41,501 bases of DNA from Planctomycetota bacterium (GTDB lineage Bacteria; Planctomycetota; UBA8108; UBA1146): positions 1 through 41,501 of the forward strand of contig JAPKAM010000011.1 of NCBI GenBank assembly GCA_028825265.1. The letters are read 5' to 3'. A model generated the notes under the pieces. That model was given only the letters and a program-made list of their open reading frames with translations. It was not told the origin of the DNA and made no database searches. Below are positions 9,048 to 16,874 of the stretch, piece after piece (position 1 is the stretch's first letter; every line of letters starts with the position of its first letter). A program made the translations under genes and the position numbers.

Positions 9048-9692
9048 CTAGTTGGAAGCCATCGACCAGTGAACCGAGTCATCAACGGCAATCCCCACCG
9101 CCTCGATTCCTGTCTCGCCCATGACCTCGATACGAATGCTTCCGGTCGACGCCAGTTCGCCACATTCGATCCAGGTTTCTGAGGTCGGATCGACCGATTC
9201 ATCCGGACCGCTGTAGACTTCCACCCAGCGGTTGTAACGATCGAGCACCTCGACAGAAACGATCGACCTCGGATGCTTGCCCTGAACCACCACGATCGCC
9301 TCGGGAATGACCCCTTCTCGGAGTTCAAATTCCTGGACTGTACGGACCTCCCCGACAGAAGTCTCTAACGGGTAGGTCTCCGGGTCGTCGATGGTCACGG
9401 GAAGCAGCAAGTGATCAGACGGGTTTCTCTGGAGGCGCAGATCCACCAGTTCAGCACGAATATCATCGATTAATTGCTCCACACCGGTGCTCTCGATCCG
9501 ATCCACTCTCAGATGGAGAGCCTCGATCATCCGTTGCTGCTCAGCGATCAGGGTGTTCTCAGCGAAAGCCTCGGTGCCTAGATCCGGCTGGCCAGGAACG
9601 CCGTCCGTGATGAAGAAAATCGAGCAGATGCCACTGATGACGAGGGTCAGCAGAACCGCCCGGAAGATCGGTAGATGGGTCAAATCGGACAT
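9048..9692 (-). CDS. membrane-anchored protein with coiled coil and beta-rich C-terminus
   Basis: Family not recognised; 214 residues. One N-terminal transmembrane helix (about 10-28) is followed by a heptad-like helical stretch (about 45-85), then a beta-rich domain (about 115-205) containing VVVQGKHPRSIVSVEVLDRYNRWVEVY and an SIRIEVMGETG strand. The latter pattern (position on a path, then a strand with W-x-E-C-G) resembles jellyroll discoidin-like domains, but this is only an impression. It starts at ATG 9692 with GGAGGT 8 nt upstream. It converges on the UbiA gene and diverges from clpS. Topology suggests cytoplasmic N-terminus and periplasmic domain. Confidence 0.7.
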   Translation of the reverse strand: MSDLTHLPIFRAVLLTLVISGICSIFFITDGVPGQPDLGTEAFAENTLIAEQQRMIEALHLRVDRIESTGVEQLIDDIRAELVDLRLQRNPSDHLLLPVTIDDPETYPLETSVGEVRTVQEFELREGVIPEAIVVVQGKHPRSIVSVEVLDRYNRWVEVYSGPDESVDPTSETWIECGELASTGSIRIEVMGETGIEAVGIAVDDSVHWSMASN

Positions 9693-9755
9693 CAGGTCTT
9701 ACCTCCAGAGAAGAATACCCTGTCCACGCAATTGACGCACATCTGACGGTGACCC

Positions 9756-9785
9756 TTGCGGCCCGCCCCGGCTTCAGCCTACGAT
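9756..9785 (+). promoter_or_regulatory. candidate sigma70-type promoter for clpS
   Basis: TTGCGG (9756-9761) and TACGAT (9780-9785) are separated by 18 bp in the divergent region before clpS, about 38 bp upstream of its ATG. Each hexamer is a partial consensus match. This is pattern matching only. Confidence 0.35.
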
Positions 9786-9822
9786 GGGGTCAACTACCTG
9801 AAATGATCACGAGGAGACCCGG

Positions 9823-10179
9823 ATGCCGATGAGCACCCTTGAAAAACAACCCCCGCACTGGACGCTGACCGGGGACGATCCGCCTTCCACCGATCCCGCA
9901 CCTGAGGATGTGAGTGAGAGCTCGGTGGCCCTCGATGAACAACTCGATCCTCTGTGGAAGGTGATCGTCTGGAATGATCCAGTCAACCTGATGAGCTATG
10001 TCGTATATGTCCTACAGAGGCTGTTCGGTTATAGCATCGAGAAGTCCACCAAGATGATGCTGGAAATACACAACGATGGAAAATCCATCGTAAAAACCAC
10101 AGAAAGAGAAAAGGGTGAGCGTTATATCGCGAGCCTTCACTCCTTCGGACTGCAAGCCACCATGGAAAAAGACCGATGA
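9823..10179 (+). CDS. clpS: ATP-dependent Clp protease adaptor ClpS
   Basis: ClpS binds substrates carrying N-degron residues and hands them to the ClpA/ClpC unfoldase of the Clp protease. The 118-residue protein has a disordered, acidic and Pro-rich N-terminal extension (about 1-43) and the full ClpS core (44-118): WKVIVWNDPVN, with the conserved Asn51-Asp52 that hold the alpha-amino group, Met57 in the gate region, and His83 in the LEIHNDG loop (equivalent of H66 in E. coli). The YVVYVLQ helix and GKSIV strand are of the actinobacterial/cyanobacterial style. GAGGAG lies before ATG 9823; a second ATG at 9829 is possible. Its end overlaps the adenylate cyclase start (ATGA). A DUF2017-like gene follows the cyclase. 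Confidence 0.93.
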   Translation: MPMSTLEKQPPHWTLTGDDPPSTDPAPEDVSESSVALDEQLDPLWKVIVWNDPVNLMSYVVYVLQRLFGYSIEKSTKMMLEIHNDGKSIVKTTEREKGERYIASLHSFGLQATMEKDR

Positions 10180-12260
10180 CCAGGACCTTGTCGATCCGCA
10201 CTGTCTTGACGATCCTGATGGTCGGGGAGATCGTCGCCGCAATCGGCATCACTGCATGGCTTTGGTACGGTAATGGTCAAGCTTCCATCAATAATCTGAC
10301 AAGAGCTCGATGCCTGGAGATCTCCCATCATATTGAAGATCAAATTCTCCATCTTCTCACCACGGCATCCAATACTGCCAAGACTCAGAAAGATCTAATC
10401 CGCTCCGGGATCATCGATCTGAACTCTGCTGAATCCATCCAGCAACTGCTGGAACATCAGATGAGACATCTGAAGATGAATCGATGGCTCACCACCGTCG
10501 GCATCGGATTTTCAAATGGCCTCTTCCTTGGTGCACAGCGCGATCCCGATGGAGGACTTCAGGAATTGCGAAGCCCCGCTGGAGAAGATGTACTTCATGA
10601 AAGAACTCTCGGAGAGGAAGTCCCGAAGACCAGTAACTTCAACCTTCTGACACGGCCCTGGTACCAGAAGGCCACCGAGACCCAGCAATCGGGCTGGACC
10701 GGTATCTACAAGTTTTCCGGCATTCCTCCTCAGCTGGGAGCTACGGTGTTTGAAATCATCCGTGGATCGGCAAATACCGTCTCCGGAGTCGCTCTCTGTG
10801 ACATTACTCTCGGCCCGATTGATGAGTTCTTGCGTCTCTTGAGAATGACTGAAAATGGTCGATCTTTGGTGTTGGGAAAAGATGGGAAACTGGTGGCGAC
10901 CAGTCGAGGTCACTCTCTCGGCTCTGACGAATCGGGCAAGATCGTCCAGCTGAAAGCAGCGGACTGCGAAGACGCCTTGATCCGAGACACCTTCCTCATG
11001 CTCGAAACAAAACTGGGAGAAGTCAGCACATGGCCGGTACGAGGTTCTCAGGAACTGACCACGAGTAATGGCAAAGTTGTCTCCGTATGGAGCCCCGTGA
11101 AAGACGCCGGTGGCATCAACCTGATTTCCTTGATCATCATTCCACATGACGACCTGGTCACTGAAATCTCCCAGAGAACCCGCACCACCGGTCTTGTATT
11201 CCTGGCTCTTATTTTAGCAACACTTCCAATCGTCTGGCGAACCGCAGCCGGAATCACCAGGCCCGTCAGGGAATTGAATAAGGGAATGCAAAAGATCTCT
11301 CGTTTCGAAATCGACGGGACACCCGGCGTGCCATCCCGATTGACGGAACTGAATCAGATGCAACAGCGCATGGAAGGAATGCGCCACGCCCTCGCTTCCT
11401 TCGAAAAATACGTACCTTCCAGAGTGGTCAGAGACTTGGTCCAAAAAGATCAAATTGCCCAGCCTGGTATGACTGAAGCCACCGCCTGTGTTTACTTTTC
11501 CGATGTCGTCGGTTTCACGGGAATTGCCGAACAACTCCCTCCGGAACAACTGGTCAAACTCGGTGGAGAATACATGGAGGCGATGTCTCAGCAGATCCAC
11601 AACCAGGATGGAGTACTCGACAAGTTCATCGGGGATGCCATCATGGCCTTCTGGGTCGCGCAGGTCGATGGGGCCCGAGTCACATTGCGGGCTTGCATCA
11701 CCGCCTTGGAGTCGCAGCGCTGTCTCGCCCGATTACGGCAGGATTGGGCCACCCGTTCGATGCCACAGTTGCATGCACGAATTGGAATCCACACCGGTCC
11801 GCTACTGGTGGGGAACATGGGGTCATCGACGCGACTCAACTATACCGTGATCGGCGATTCCGTGAACCTCGCCAGTCGGCTCGAAGGTCTCAATCGCTTC
11901 TACTCGACCGAAATTATTGTCAGTGAAGAAGTGGCCAATATCGTGTCCGATGAAATGCATTGTCGGATTCTTGACCATGTAGCGGTCAAGGGCCGGCGAC
12001 AAGGAGGCAGCATCTACGAACTGGTGTGCGAGAAGAGTCTCGTGACCCCAGAATTGTTGGAGCTGGCCCATCTTCATCAAAGTGCACTCGCCTGCTATGA
12101 AGCAGGAGAGTTCGCCAGTGCGGCACAGAAATTCGAGTCGAATAGCCGCCGATACCCCGAGGATCAGCCAACAAAAGTCCTGGCCCAACGATGCCTCGAA
12201 TATTCAAAATCACCTCCCGAAAATTGGGCAGGATTCATTCCTCTCGATCTGAATTTTTAA
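10176..12260 (+). CDS. Cache-HAMP class III adenylate cyclase
   Basis: Membrane receptor cyclase of 694 residues that should make cAMP in response to an external ligand. Order: transmembrane helix 1 (about 10-30), Cache-type sensor domain (about 35-330, with RPWYQKA at 160), transmembrane helix 2 (about 338-355), HAMP (about 357-410), class III cyclase domain (about 430-615) and a short TPR-like tail (about 625-680). Both metal Asp are present (D443 in FSDVVGFT, D487 in FIGDAIMAFW). K483 and D561 are at the purine-selecting positions and favour ATP over GTP; N564 and R568 are the transition-state pair. The domain therefore looks active as a homodimer. Its ATG overlaps the clpS stop by 4 bp, tying its translation to ClpS. 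Confidence 0.92.
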   Translation: MTRTLSIRTVLTILMVGEIVAAIGITAWLWYGNGQASINNLTRARCLEISHHIEDQILHLLTTASNTAKTQKDLIRSGIIDLNSAESIQQLLEHQMRHLKMNRWLTTVGIGFSNGLFLGAQRDPDGGLQELRSPAGEDVLHERTLGEEVPKTSNFNLLTRPWYQKATETQQSGWTGIYKFSGIPPQLGATVFEIIRGSANTVSGVALCDITLGPIDEFLRLLRMTENGRSLVLGKDGKLVATSRGHSLGSDESGKIVQLKAADCEDALIRDTFLMLETKLGEVSTWPVRGSQELTTSNGKVVSVWSPVKDAGGINLISLIIIPHDDLVTEISQRTRTTGLVFLALILATLPIVWRTAAGITRPVRELNKGMQKISRFEIDGTPGVPSRLTELNQMQQRMEGMRHALASFEKYVPSRVVRDLVQKDQIAQPGMTEATACVYFSDVVGFTGIAEQLPPEQLVKLGGEYMEAMSQQIHNQDGVLDKFIGDAIMAFWVAQVDGARVTLRACITALESQRCLARLRQDWATRSMPQLHARIGIHTGPLLVGNMGSSTRLNYTVIGDSVNLASRLEGLNRFYSTEIIVSEEVANIVSDEMHCRILDHVAVKGRRQGGSIYELVCEKSLVTPELLELAHLHQSALACYEAGEFASAAQKFESNSRRYPEDQPTKVLAQRCLEYSKSPPENWAGFIPLDLNF

Positions 12261-12425
12261 CACCGGTGATCCTCAAGAGATGGGCTAAATCTCGCTCTTT
12301 GCTCGTGAATTTTGTCTAGATCACAACTTGCTTCCATGGGTATTCAGGGGAAAATATAAGTGAATCAACGGATGCAAATCAAACGTTCCAAAGAATTGAT
12401 GCAATCCTGATATAAGGACTCGAAA
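12261..12425. other. AT-richer intergenic gap before the DUF2017-like gene
   Basis: This 165-bp gap separates the cyclase from the next gene. TTGCTT (about 12327) is followed 17 bp later by AAAATA and then TATAAG, a loose promoter-like arrangement. I see no convincing hairpin terminator. The next gene could have its own promoter here. Confidence 0.35.
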
Positions 12426-12941
12426 ATGTTGTCTGCTCATCGAAATGCTGATGGTTCGTTTTATCTGGTAGGGCATCCGGGCCTGCTGAAAATCCTCTGG
12501 ACCATTCCGGAGACCTTACGCTCCATCATTCATGATCCGATCTCGAACGCCGCTGCCACGATCCGGCTATTTCCCATCTCCTACACCGACCCGGCAGCAC
12601 AGGCGGAGCACACCCGATTGCTCGGCGATGACTTGAAGCATCGCCAGTTGGGTAAAGTTGCCATCTTCGAGGAAATCGTCTGTTCCTGTAATCCCGACAG
12701 TGGAAAGATCCAGATCCCTGAAATTCGGTTCGATCCCTTCCTTGCTGTTTTAACGGACCTACGACTGGTTCTGGCCGAAGAATTAGGGATCGAATCCGAC
12801 GACTGGGAGAACCTTCTCGATGAAGAAGAACTTGAGGATCCGAGAGTTCACCTGCTCAATCTCATCGGGGGCATCCAGCAGTTGTTGCTGGAAGCCACAG
12901 GGATGGTCGATGTGGATCTTCACCCCGACGACTTGAAGTGA
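12426..12941 (+). CDS. DUF2017-like protein
   Basis: A 171-residue soluble, acidic protein. It resembles the DUF2017 family: an early hydrophobic helix, then the pattern LFPISYTDPAAQAEHTRLL-DDL in the middle (about 62-85), a DPFLAVLTDLRLVLAEELGI segment (about 105-125), an acidic stretch, and a C-terminal LLNLIGGIQQLLLEA helix. From general knowledge, DUF2017 genes sit next to clpS in many actinobacteria and their role is unclear. Here clpS is two genes upstream, separated by the cyclase, which supports the identification. The family match is from memory of the pattern, not from a search. Between P-rich and acidic parts, CSC (about 99-101) is a local oddity. No signal peptide or membrane helix is evident. 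Confidence 0.6.
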   Translation: MLSAHRNADGSFYLVGHPGLLKILWTIPETLRSIIHDPISNAAATIRLFPISYTDPAAQAEHTRLLGDDLKHRQLGKVAIFEEIVCSCNPDSGKIQIPEIRFDPFLAVLTDLRLVLAEELGIESDDWENLLDEEELEDPRVHLLNLIGGIQQLLLEATGMVDVDLHPDDLK

Positions 12942-12980
12942 TATCTTTCTGACAAGAGATGCCATTCGAGAGGTCCGTCA

Positions 12981-13283
12981 ATGATGGAACAACGATCCAC
13001 CAGGAATTACACGGTAGCGGTGTGCTTGTCTGGCACCTTTGGCGTCATCGGCATCCAGCACTTCTACCTCGGGCGATACTTAGAAGGCATCTGCGATTTA
13101 GGTCTCTCCATCACCGCCCTCTACTTCTTTATCAACGGAGAAGTGGAACTGGCTTTCCTCGCAATGGCACTGGACGGGATCCATACTTTTATTGTTACCA
13201 TTATGCTTTTAATTGGCTCATTCCGCGATGGAGATGGACATCTAGTCTGCTATCCCGGGCAAAGATTGAATGGAGAAAAGTGA
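12981..13283 (+). CDS. TM2-domain membrane protein (first of a pair)
   Basis: Small membrane protein of 100 residues with the TM2 pattern: two helices joined by a short turn, with GVIGIQHFYLGRYLEG (about 21-36), matching the G-x-H-x-F-Y-x-G signature. GAGAGG lies 7 nt before ATG 12981. The helices occupy about 12-30 and 36-75, with an acidic insert between. The role of TM2 proteins in bacteria is not established. Its stop overlaps the next TM2 gene (TGATG), so the two are translated together and may form a heteromer. Confidence 0.8.
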   Translation: MMEQRSTRNYTVAVCLSGTFGVIGIQHFYLGRYLEGICDLGLSITALYFFINGEVELAFLAMALDGIHTFIVTIMLLIGSFRDGDGHLVCYPGQRLNGEK

Positions 13284-13504
13284 TGAACACCATCCGGAAA
13301 AGCGACAAGGACTTTGTACCAACGGTACTTCTGTGCATCTTTTTGGGTTACCTCGGTGTACATCGGTTTTATGTGGGCAAAGTCGGCACCGGTTTACTGA
13401 TGCTGTTTACCTTGGGGGGTTTCGGTATCTGGGCATTTATTGACCTGATCTTGATCGTGACCGGCGGTTTTACTGATTCTGAAGGACTTCCCATTAAGAA
13501 TTGA
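13283..13504 (+). CDS. TM2-domain membrane protein (second of a pair)
   Basis: 73-residue membrane protein beginning at the ATG that overlaps the preceding stop (TGATG). A longer frame opens at 12959 but its upstream part lies entirely inside the first TM2 gene in another frame, so I reject that start. It has a charged N-terminus, helix 1 with FLGYLGVHRFYVGKVGTG (the TM2 signature, about 20-37), and helix 2 (LMLFTLGGFGIWAFIDLILIV, about 39-59 in outline). The sequence is closer to the TM2 consensus than its partner. Likely arose by duplication and divergence. Confidence 0.85.
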   Translation: MNTIRKSDKDFVPTVLLCIFLGYLGVHRFYVGKVGTGLLMLFTLGGFGIWAFIDLILIVTGGFTDSEGLPIKN

Positions 13505-13573
13505 TCTCCAGGTTCCGGATCGTGATGTCGCTACATGAATTTTTTAATCACTTCGCTCTAGAAGGCGGATGGC

Positions 13574-14389
13574 TTGAAACCACGTGAACTGATCTACATG
13601 CTCGGGATTCGACCCAAACCACGGAAGTATTCCCACGACGTGATCGATTACGATCTTCCGGTAGATGGCATGGTGCAGTACGCCCAGTGGCGTCATCCCG
13701 CGGAGAGTACTAAGGCAGTGCGCCAGGATGAGATCACCGAATTGAGATCTTTTCTCAATCCTGGAGATGTCGCCATCGATATCGGCGCACACACCGGGGA
13801 CACCGCGCTTCCGATGGCCCTAGCCACCGGCCCGGAGGGCTGTGTGTTGGCTCTCGAGCCAAACCCCTATGTCTACAAGGTGCTGGAGATCAACTCAAAG
13901 TTGAACCAACAGCGAGGTCATATCATTCCGTTGATGTTTGCGGCCACTCCAGAAGATGGCGATTTCGATTTCGAGTACTCCGATGAAGGCTACTGTAACG
14001 GCGGACTTCATGTCGGCATCAGCAAGTGGCGCCATGGGCACGCCTTCAAGTTGAAGGTAACAGGCAAGCATCTTCCGACCTACCTCGCAGAGCATTACCC
14101 CGATCTGATCGACAAGATTCGCTTCATCAAGGTGGATGCGGAGGGCTTCGATGCGCAGATTCTTCGATCGATGCAACCGTTGATCAAGAAGACCAGGCCA
14201 TTCATCAAGGCTGAGGTATTCAAGCTGACCACACGACCCCAACGAGAGCAGCTGTTCGATTTCCTCGACGCCCTCAAGTACCAAGTACACCGGGTCATCG
14301 ACTGTCTGAATTACCGAGGACCGATTCTGGGGCGCGGAGATCTGATGCAGGTGGCGCACTACGATGTTTTTTGTGATCCAGGTCGTTGA
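13574..14389 (+). CDS. FkbM-family SAM-dependent methyltransferase
   Basis: 271-residue methyltransferase of the FkbM family, usually O-methylating sugars or other small hydroxylated groups. Seen: motif I VAIDIGAHTGDTALP (about 66-80), LALEPNPYV at the acidic strand (about 92-100), and the family hallmark FIKVDAEGFDAQIL (about 184-197). The start is taken as TTG at 13574, with GAAGG 8 nt upstream; an internal ATG at 13598 would remove eight residues and is possible. It is the last gene of the clpS-TM2 run, about 70 bp after the TM2 pair, and converges with the PqqB-like gene. Target unknown; surface polysaccharide methylation is common in the family. Confidence 0.85.
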   Translation: MKPRELIYMLGIRPKPRKYSHDVIDYDLPVDGMVQYAQWRHPAESTKAVRQDEITELRSFLNPGDVAIDIGAHTGDTALPMALATGPEGCVLALEPNPYVYKVLEINSKLNQQRGHIIPLMFAATPEDGDFDFEYSDEGYCNGGLHVGISKWRHGHAFKLKVTGKHLPTYLAEHYPDLIDKIRFIKVDAEGFDAQILRSMQPLIKKTRPFIKAEVFKLTTRPQREQLFDFLDALKYQVHRVIDCLNYRGPILGRGDLMQVAHYDVFCDPGR

Positions 14390-14395
14390 TGCGAC

Positions 14396-15337
14396 TCAAT
14401 CGAGTCGAAATCGTTCTCCGACTTCAGCCACGGAAAATCCACGCCGCTTGATCTCCTTACGGACTGACGCATCGCGCAGTGCTGGATTGGTATGATTGAG
14501 ATGAATAAATCGAATCCGTCCCGGATCGATCGCGGCTTCTTCAGACAGACGATCCATCGTGACCACCATCGGCGGGTGAGGAATCTCCGATAGATCTCGA
14601 CCTGGAAGTTCTCTCCCGTCGTAAAAGGTCGCATCGAGATAGCACAGATCGGCCCCCTCGATCAGTGATTCCAGAATTCCATCGTTCCAGCCATCGATAT
14701 CTGGACAGAAGACCAATGTCCGTTCAGGCCCCTCGATTCGCCAGGCCATGGTGTCGGAGAACTCATCTCGATGAGACACCGATAGCGGTGTCGCAATGAC
14801 CCCCTTCAACACCTCGATCGGCTGTCCCGGCGAAACCGGACTCAACTGGATTTGACCGAGATCCACCAGCTGACTCCAGGGTCCGTTTTCTCGCAGAAAG
14901 GAGGCCATCCGCTCGCTACAGTGAACGGTCACGCCATCGGTCGATGCCACCTCTCTGCCGAAATGGATCAACCCGGTGTAATGACCGATGTGCGCATGAG
15001 TCAGGAGCAATGTGTCGATGGGAGAAGTGCGCTCATTACCGAACCCGACCAATTGCCTCAGTAAAGACAGTTGCTCCTCGATGGCGGGTGTCGCCTCGAG
15101 CAGCACGATCTTTCGAGATCGATGGTCTACCAGTGCCAGACATGCCGGGCCCAGTCTCAATCGGGATTGACGGGCTTCGACACAGCAGTCTTTTTGACAA
15201 CCCAGATGAGGCACCCCTCCATCCTGGGCGATCCCGAGAACGATCAGTTCAATTCCTGAATGCTGCTGACGCAGCGGGGTACCGTGGCACCCGACTTGCG
15301 TAAGGAGCAGTACAAAGAACAGTAGACTACGAATCAC
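14396..15337 (-). CDS. PqqB-like metallo-beta-lactamase-fold lipoprotein
   Basis: Metallohydrolase-fold protein of 313 residues resembling PqqB: VLGIAQDGGVPHLGC (about 33-47) near the N-terminus and LLTHAHIGHYTGL around the metal site. The frame is open further upstream, but GTG 15337 overlaps the previous stop (GTGA) and begins a lipoprotein signal peptide with Cys17 in TQVGC, so it is preferred. The usual HxHxDH metal motif reads H114-A-H116-I-G-H119, with Gly replacing Asp, so the second metal site may be altered. Later CPDIDGW, CYLDATFYDG and FIHLNHTN fit the remaining ligands. No other PQQ gene is in the window, so a role in PQQ synthesis is not supported; a hydrolase of unknown substrate in the envelope is more likely. 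Confidence 0.78.
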   Translation of the reverse strand: MIRSLLFFVLLLTQVGCHGTPLRQQHSGIELIVLGIAQDGGVPHLGCQKDCCVEARQSRLRLGPACLALVDHRSRKIVLLEATPAIEEQLSLLRQLVGFGNERTSPIDTLLLTHAHIGHYTGLIHFGREVASTDGVTVHCSERMASFLRENGPWSQLVDLGQIQLSPVSPGQPIEVLKGVIATPLSVSHRDEFSDTMAWRIEGPERTLVFCPDIDGWNDGILESLIEGADLCYLDATFYDGRELPGRDLSEIPHPPMVVTMDRLSEEAAIDPGRIRFIHLNHTNPALRDASVRKEIKRRGFSVAEVGERFRLD

Positions 15338-16689
15338 TGACCCGTTGCATCCTGAGAAGTTCCAGCCATCGGGAACAGGCGGATATTCTTGAACTGAATC
15401 GCAGTGCCTTCCGACTGCAGGCAAACCGGACCCGCAACTTCTGCACAGTCGCTGGCGCTATTGACGACCTTGCCATTGACCATCAGAATCACATCGGAAC
15501 CAATACAGTGAATCTCGTAATGATTCCATTCTCCCACTTCATTCTCGTTCATCTCCATATGCTTGGTATTTCTACCACGTGTTCGCTTGGGATCGGTTTT
15601 CATCGGAAAATCACCGATACACCAGAAATCTCCTGCACTTCCAGACATCAACTGCGCCTCGATCGACTTGGGCCACACCTTGTGATCCCCGACCTGACGA
15701 AACAGAACCCCTGAGTTGCCGCCCTTTTTGGTGGCGGGGTCCCAGCGCCAATCCAGTTCCACAACAAAGTTCTGGTACTTCTGATCGGTGTAGATGTATC
15801 CGGCAGGATTGCCTTTGCAGGAAAGAACGCCACCGGCCACCGACCAAACATCTTCCATCTTGGCGTCGTTATTGAGGTGTGCAGACCAACCGGCCATGTC
15901 GTATCCGTTGAACATCTGCACGAAATCGCCATCGTAACGCCAGCGCTGAGCCTTCGGAATTTCTCGGACTCGAATCGATCGGAACCAGACATCGTTCCCA
16001 TGATCCTGAAGAACGATGTGCCCTTTCTTGACGGTACCGAAGTCGGTCCATGCGTTGAACTTGCTCCCAGCCACCCTCTTGTCCCAGTCCACCGAGCCGA
16101 TCTTGGCGCGCAAGACCATCACACCGTTGACCCAGTGCTCGACATTTCCAGCGCAGTGGACGATGCGAGCATGATTCACCTCACCGGCTGAATTTAATTT
16201 CTTGTTCTCTGGTGAATACAAACCGTACAGGCCGCCACTGGATGTGTTGCTGGTCGAAGTCAGATCTTCATCGCCAAATAGCTGGTACTCCGGCGCAGAA
16301 AAATACGGAGCCCCGTTGTTCTCGTTGGCCAGATACATGATGCCACTGTTGGAGCCGGCTGGTGCTTTCCACTCCATTTCCAGTTCAAAATCATCGTACT
16401 GTTGCAGGGTGACGAGATCCCCGCCTCCACCACCTTCCATCACCTGAAGCCAGCCATCCTCTACCTGCCAGCCGTTGGAAGGAAAAACATCCTTGCGGTA
16501 GCCCCTCCAGGCTGCAGTGGACTCACCATCAAAGAGTTGCACCCAACCGTCGGGAGAAGCGTTCGAACTGGCCGAATTCACAGTGCTGGCGGCTAGCCAG
16601 GCGGGTGCCAGTGACAGCGGCAAGAGTAGTGCCGAGAGTACGATCAGTAGTGAGATCCGATCCTGCAGGCATGTGGGGGTCAGTGACAT
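15334..16689 (-). CDS. exported protein with two DUF1080 (3-keto-disaccharide hydrolase-like) domains
   Basis: 451-residue exported protein. A signal peptide (about 1-34) is followed by two DUF1080 domains, about 45-245 and 255-443. Each starts with the typical pattern (WVQLFDGESTAAWRGY; FVQMFNGYDMAGW) and includes the NSGIMYL / NSGVLFR strand and a WNHYEIHC or ARIVHC strand. DUF1080 is a concanavalin-like fold named for 3-keto-disaccharide hydrolase activity and is abundant in planctomycetes. AAGGAGG lies 4 nt before the ATG, an excellent ribosome binding site. Its end overlaps the PqqB-like gene. It likely acts on oxidised sugars or binds glycans outside the inner membrane. Confidence 0.88.
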   Translation of the reverse strand: MSLTPTCLQDRISLLIVLSALLLPLSLAPAWLAASTVNSASSNASPDGWVQLFDGESTAAWRGYRKDVFPSNGWQVEDGWLQVMEGGGGGDLVTLQQYDDFELEMEWKAPAGSNSGIMYLANENNGAPYFSAPEYQLFGDEDLTSTSNTSSGGLYGLYSPENKKLNSAGEVNHARIVHCAGNVEHWVNGVMVLRAKIGSVDWDKRVAGSKFNAWTDFGTVKKGHIVLQDHGNDVWFRSIRVREIPKAQRWRYDGDFVQMFNGYDMAGWSAHLNNDAKMEDVWSVAGGVLSCKGNPAGYIYTDQKYQNFVVELDWRWDPATKKGGNSGVLFRQVGDHKVWPKSIEAQLMSGSAGDFWCIGDFPMKTDPKRTRGRNTKHMEMNENEVGEWNHYEIHCIGSDVILMVNGKVVNSASDCAEVAGPVCLQSEGTAIQFKNIRLFPMAGTSQDATGQ

Positions 16690-16766
16690 CTTGTTCCTCC
16701 TTCATATGAGCCGCTGGATTCGGGTCGGAGTCTGATTCCGCCTCGAATTTCCAGGGCATTGCATGG

Positions 16767-16772
16767 TGTCAA
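16767..16772 (-). promoter_or_regulatory. candidate -35 element for the DUF1080 operon
   Basis: A perfect TTGACA on the minus strand (16772-16767) lies about 80 bp upstream of the DUF1080 start. The hexamer at a 17-bp spacer is AATTCG, a poor -10, so the promoter is only a candidate. Confidence 0.3.
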
Positions 16773-16808
16773 GGTACGCCGAGGTGAGGCTCGGTCAATG
16801 CTCTACCT

Positions 16809-16842
16809 TCGACCTCAATCAGTGCTGGAGTCGACCTCAATC
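16809..16842. promoter_or_regulatory. 12-bp direct repeat, 22-bp period, in a divergent promoter region
   Basis: tcgacctcaatc occurs at 16809-16820 and again, identical, at 16831-16842. The 22-bp period is about two helical turns. It lies between the divergent DUF1080 and metallopeptidase genes and may be an operator, or a trace of the short duplications common in this genome. Confidence 0.5.
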
Positions 16843-16874
16843 CTGTGAAGGATGGCACCAAGAAACGAGGATTC

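Noticed and set aside
12959-13504. Longer frame through both TM2 genes
   Set aside because: Its first 108 residues are a shadow of the first TM2 gene; only the part from ATG 13283 is TM2-like and it has a TGATG start.
14396-15337. pqqB of a PQQ biosynthesis cluster
   Set aside because: No pqqA, C, D or E nearby; exported lipoprotein; altered metal motif.
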